DNA from: Candidatus Dadabacteria bacterium
GTDB lineage: Bacteria; Desulfobacterota_D; UBA1144; Nemesobacterales; Nemesobacteraceae
Direction: 5' to 3'
DNA length: 6,844 bases
Assembly: GCA_026709745.1 (NCBI GenBank)
Contig: JAPOSJ010000119.1
Location: 1-6,844 of the forward strand
Shown: piece by piece, positions 5,751 to 6,844 of the stretch
How the letters are laid out: the number at the start of each line of letters is the position of its first letter
Position numbering within the stretch: the first letter of the stretch is position 1
Position numbers and translations under genes: made by a program
Notes under the pieces: generated by a model
What the model saw: only the letters and a program-made list of their open reading frames with translations
Told to the model about the DNA's origin: nothing
Databases searched by the model: none

Positions 5751-6844
5751 ATGCCTGGAGATAAGAACCCCACCGACATTGCGGCAAACGGAGTATCAGA
5801 CCACGAAGCGGTCTCTGTTGAGGAGCAGGAAACGCAACCTCAGGAAGCTTCCTTTGAACACGTAAAAGCTCCAAGCGACACCATAGATATTCCAGAAAAA
5901 ACTATTGACGCTTTTGGCGGAGACAAGCTCAGGGCACGGGTTTTCTACGAAAAATATGCTCTTCGCGACGCAAGAGGGGAAATAATAGAAAAAACTCCCG
6001 AGCAGATGTGGCGAAGGGTAGCCAAGGAAATAGCTTCACCAGAGGAAAAAAAGGAATTGAGAAAGCAGTGGGAAGAGAATTTTTACTGGCTTCTCTCCGA
6101 TTTTAAGTTCATCCCCGGCGGGAGAATCCTCTTCGGCGCCGGGCAGAAAAGAAGAGCAACCCTTCTTAACTGCTACTATATGCCTATAAAGGAAGACTCC
6201 ATAGAGGGGATATTCGAGTGGTGCAAGGAGGCCGCAAGGACATATTCTTTCGGAGGCGGAGTCGGAACCGACATATCTGTTCTGAGACCGAAAGGTTCGC
6301 CTGTGAACAATTCAGCAATATACTCAACGGGAGCTGTATCCTTCATGGATCTTCTGTCCACGACGACCGGAACCATAGGTCAGTCAGGAAGGCGAGGAGC
6401 ACTGATGATAACTCTCAAGGTCAATCATCCGGACATAATAGAATTTCTTGATATAAAAAACGACGAAGCAAGATCAAAGGTGCAATTCGCAAATATCTCG
6501 GTCAAGGTAGATGACACATTCATGGAGGCCGTGGAAAAAGACACGGATTACGAACTCAGCTTCTCAAACGAAAAAACCGAAATAAAAAGAAATGTACGGG
6601 CCCGCAAGATATGGGAAAAACTCGTTAGTTCCGCGTGGTCCTCCGCGGAGCCCGGACTTATTTTCTGGGACACGGTCAAAAGGTACTCTCCAACTGAATA
6701 CGCCAATATGGAAGTAAACGGGGTGAATCCATGCAGTGAGCAGGCGCTTGAGGACTACGGCAACTGCTGCCTTGGGAACGTTAATCTATCAATGTTCGTC
6801 AAAAATGCTTTCGAGGGGGGGGCAGCAGTGCGGCGATAGAATGG
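5751..6844 (+). CDS. nrdJ: Class II (adenosylcobalamin-dependent) ribonucleotide reductase NrdJ, partial and frameshifted at 3' end
   Basis: Reduces ribonucleotides to deoxyribonucleotides for DNA synthesis, using a thiyl radical generated with coenzyme B12, in the cytoplasm. From ATG at 5751, 362 residues precede a premature TAG at 6837-6839. Removing one G from the run at 6815-6822 gives AFEGGSSAAIEW, open to the window end, as the family expects. The first ~50 residues are acidic and Gln/Pro/Ala-rich, with no ATP-cone recognised. The core then shows FIPGGRILFGAG near 120, LLNC with the N-terminal redox Cys 141, GGGVGTDISVLRPKGSPV near 168-184, STGAVSFMDL, and the active-site motif NPCSE with Asn 326, radical Cys 328 and Glu 330. 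NCCLGNVNLS (338-347) supplies the second redox Cys. The pattern fits NrdJ better than class I NrdA. An NrdR-type operator sits at its promoter. Confidence 0.9.
6815..6822 (+). repeat. Eight-G homopolymer tract breaking nrdJ
   Basis: A run of eight G in the context TTTCGA-G8-CAG, close to the methyltransferase tract context. Seven G keep nrdJ open. The window ends 22 bases after it. Confidence 0.8.

Noticed and set aside
1..6844. CRISPR array, tRNA, rRNA or insertion sequence
   Set aside because: No regular direct repeats with spacers, cloverleaf sequence, rRNA motif or transposase was found.

Overview
The window looks like a fragment of a bacterial chromosome, probably a contig from an uncultured or lightly studied organism. 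Core metabolic genes (thiE, argH, a B12-type ribonucleotide reductase) lie close together. GC content is intermediate, and the core genes make frequent use of ATA, AGA and AGG codons. Nothing here fixes the phylum. A NrdR-type operator, Shine-Dalgarno sites and sigma70-like promoters show that it is a bacterium.

Layout. On the minus strand, read from about 3.83 kb down to 1: a DUF924-family protein (3834-3202), a five-helix MscS-type mechanosensitive channel (3102-2020), argininosuccinate lyase argH (2018-633) and a partial thiamine-phosphate synthase thiE (578 to beyond position 1). The mscS and argH genes are separated by one base. The argH ribosome-binding site lies inside the last codons of mscS, so they are probably translated together. 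On the plus strand: a DNA methyltransferase with a C-terminal HNH nuclease domain (4055-5456), a hairpin terminator over its stop codon, and a class II ribonucleotide reductase nrdJ (5751 to beyond the end). A consensus-like pair of NrdR boxes lies 31 bp apart at the nrdJ promoter.

Most interesting region. The methyltransferase-HNH gene is more AT-rich and uses different codons from its neighbours, stands alone, and sits between divergently transcribed housekeeping genes, so it looks acquired. It is split by a run of nine G at 4473-4481; eight G would give one 466-residue protein. nrdJ is broken in the same way at a run of eight G (6815-6822), where seven would restore the frame. The two tracts share the same context (TTTCGAG, G-run, CAG). 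Frequent switching off of a reductase is unlikely, so the nrdJ break is probably a homopolymer-length error, and that lowers confidence that the methyltransferase break is real phase variation. If it is real, loss of frame would remove the SAM-binding motif and the nuclease together, which would be a safe off-switch for a single-chain restriction-modification protein.

The DUF924 gene and the methyltransferase gene are divergent. Each has a -10-like hexamer only 6-9 bases before its start codon and no clear Shine-Dalgarno site, suggesting leaderless transcripts from both sides of the 220-base spacer.
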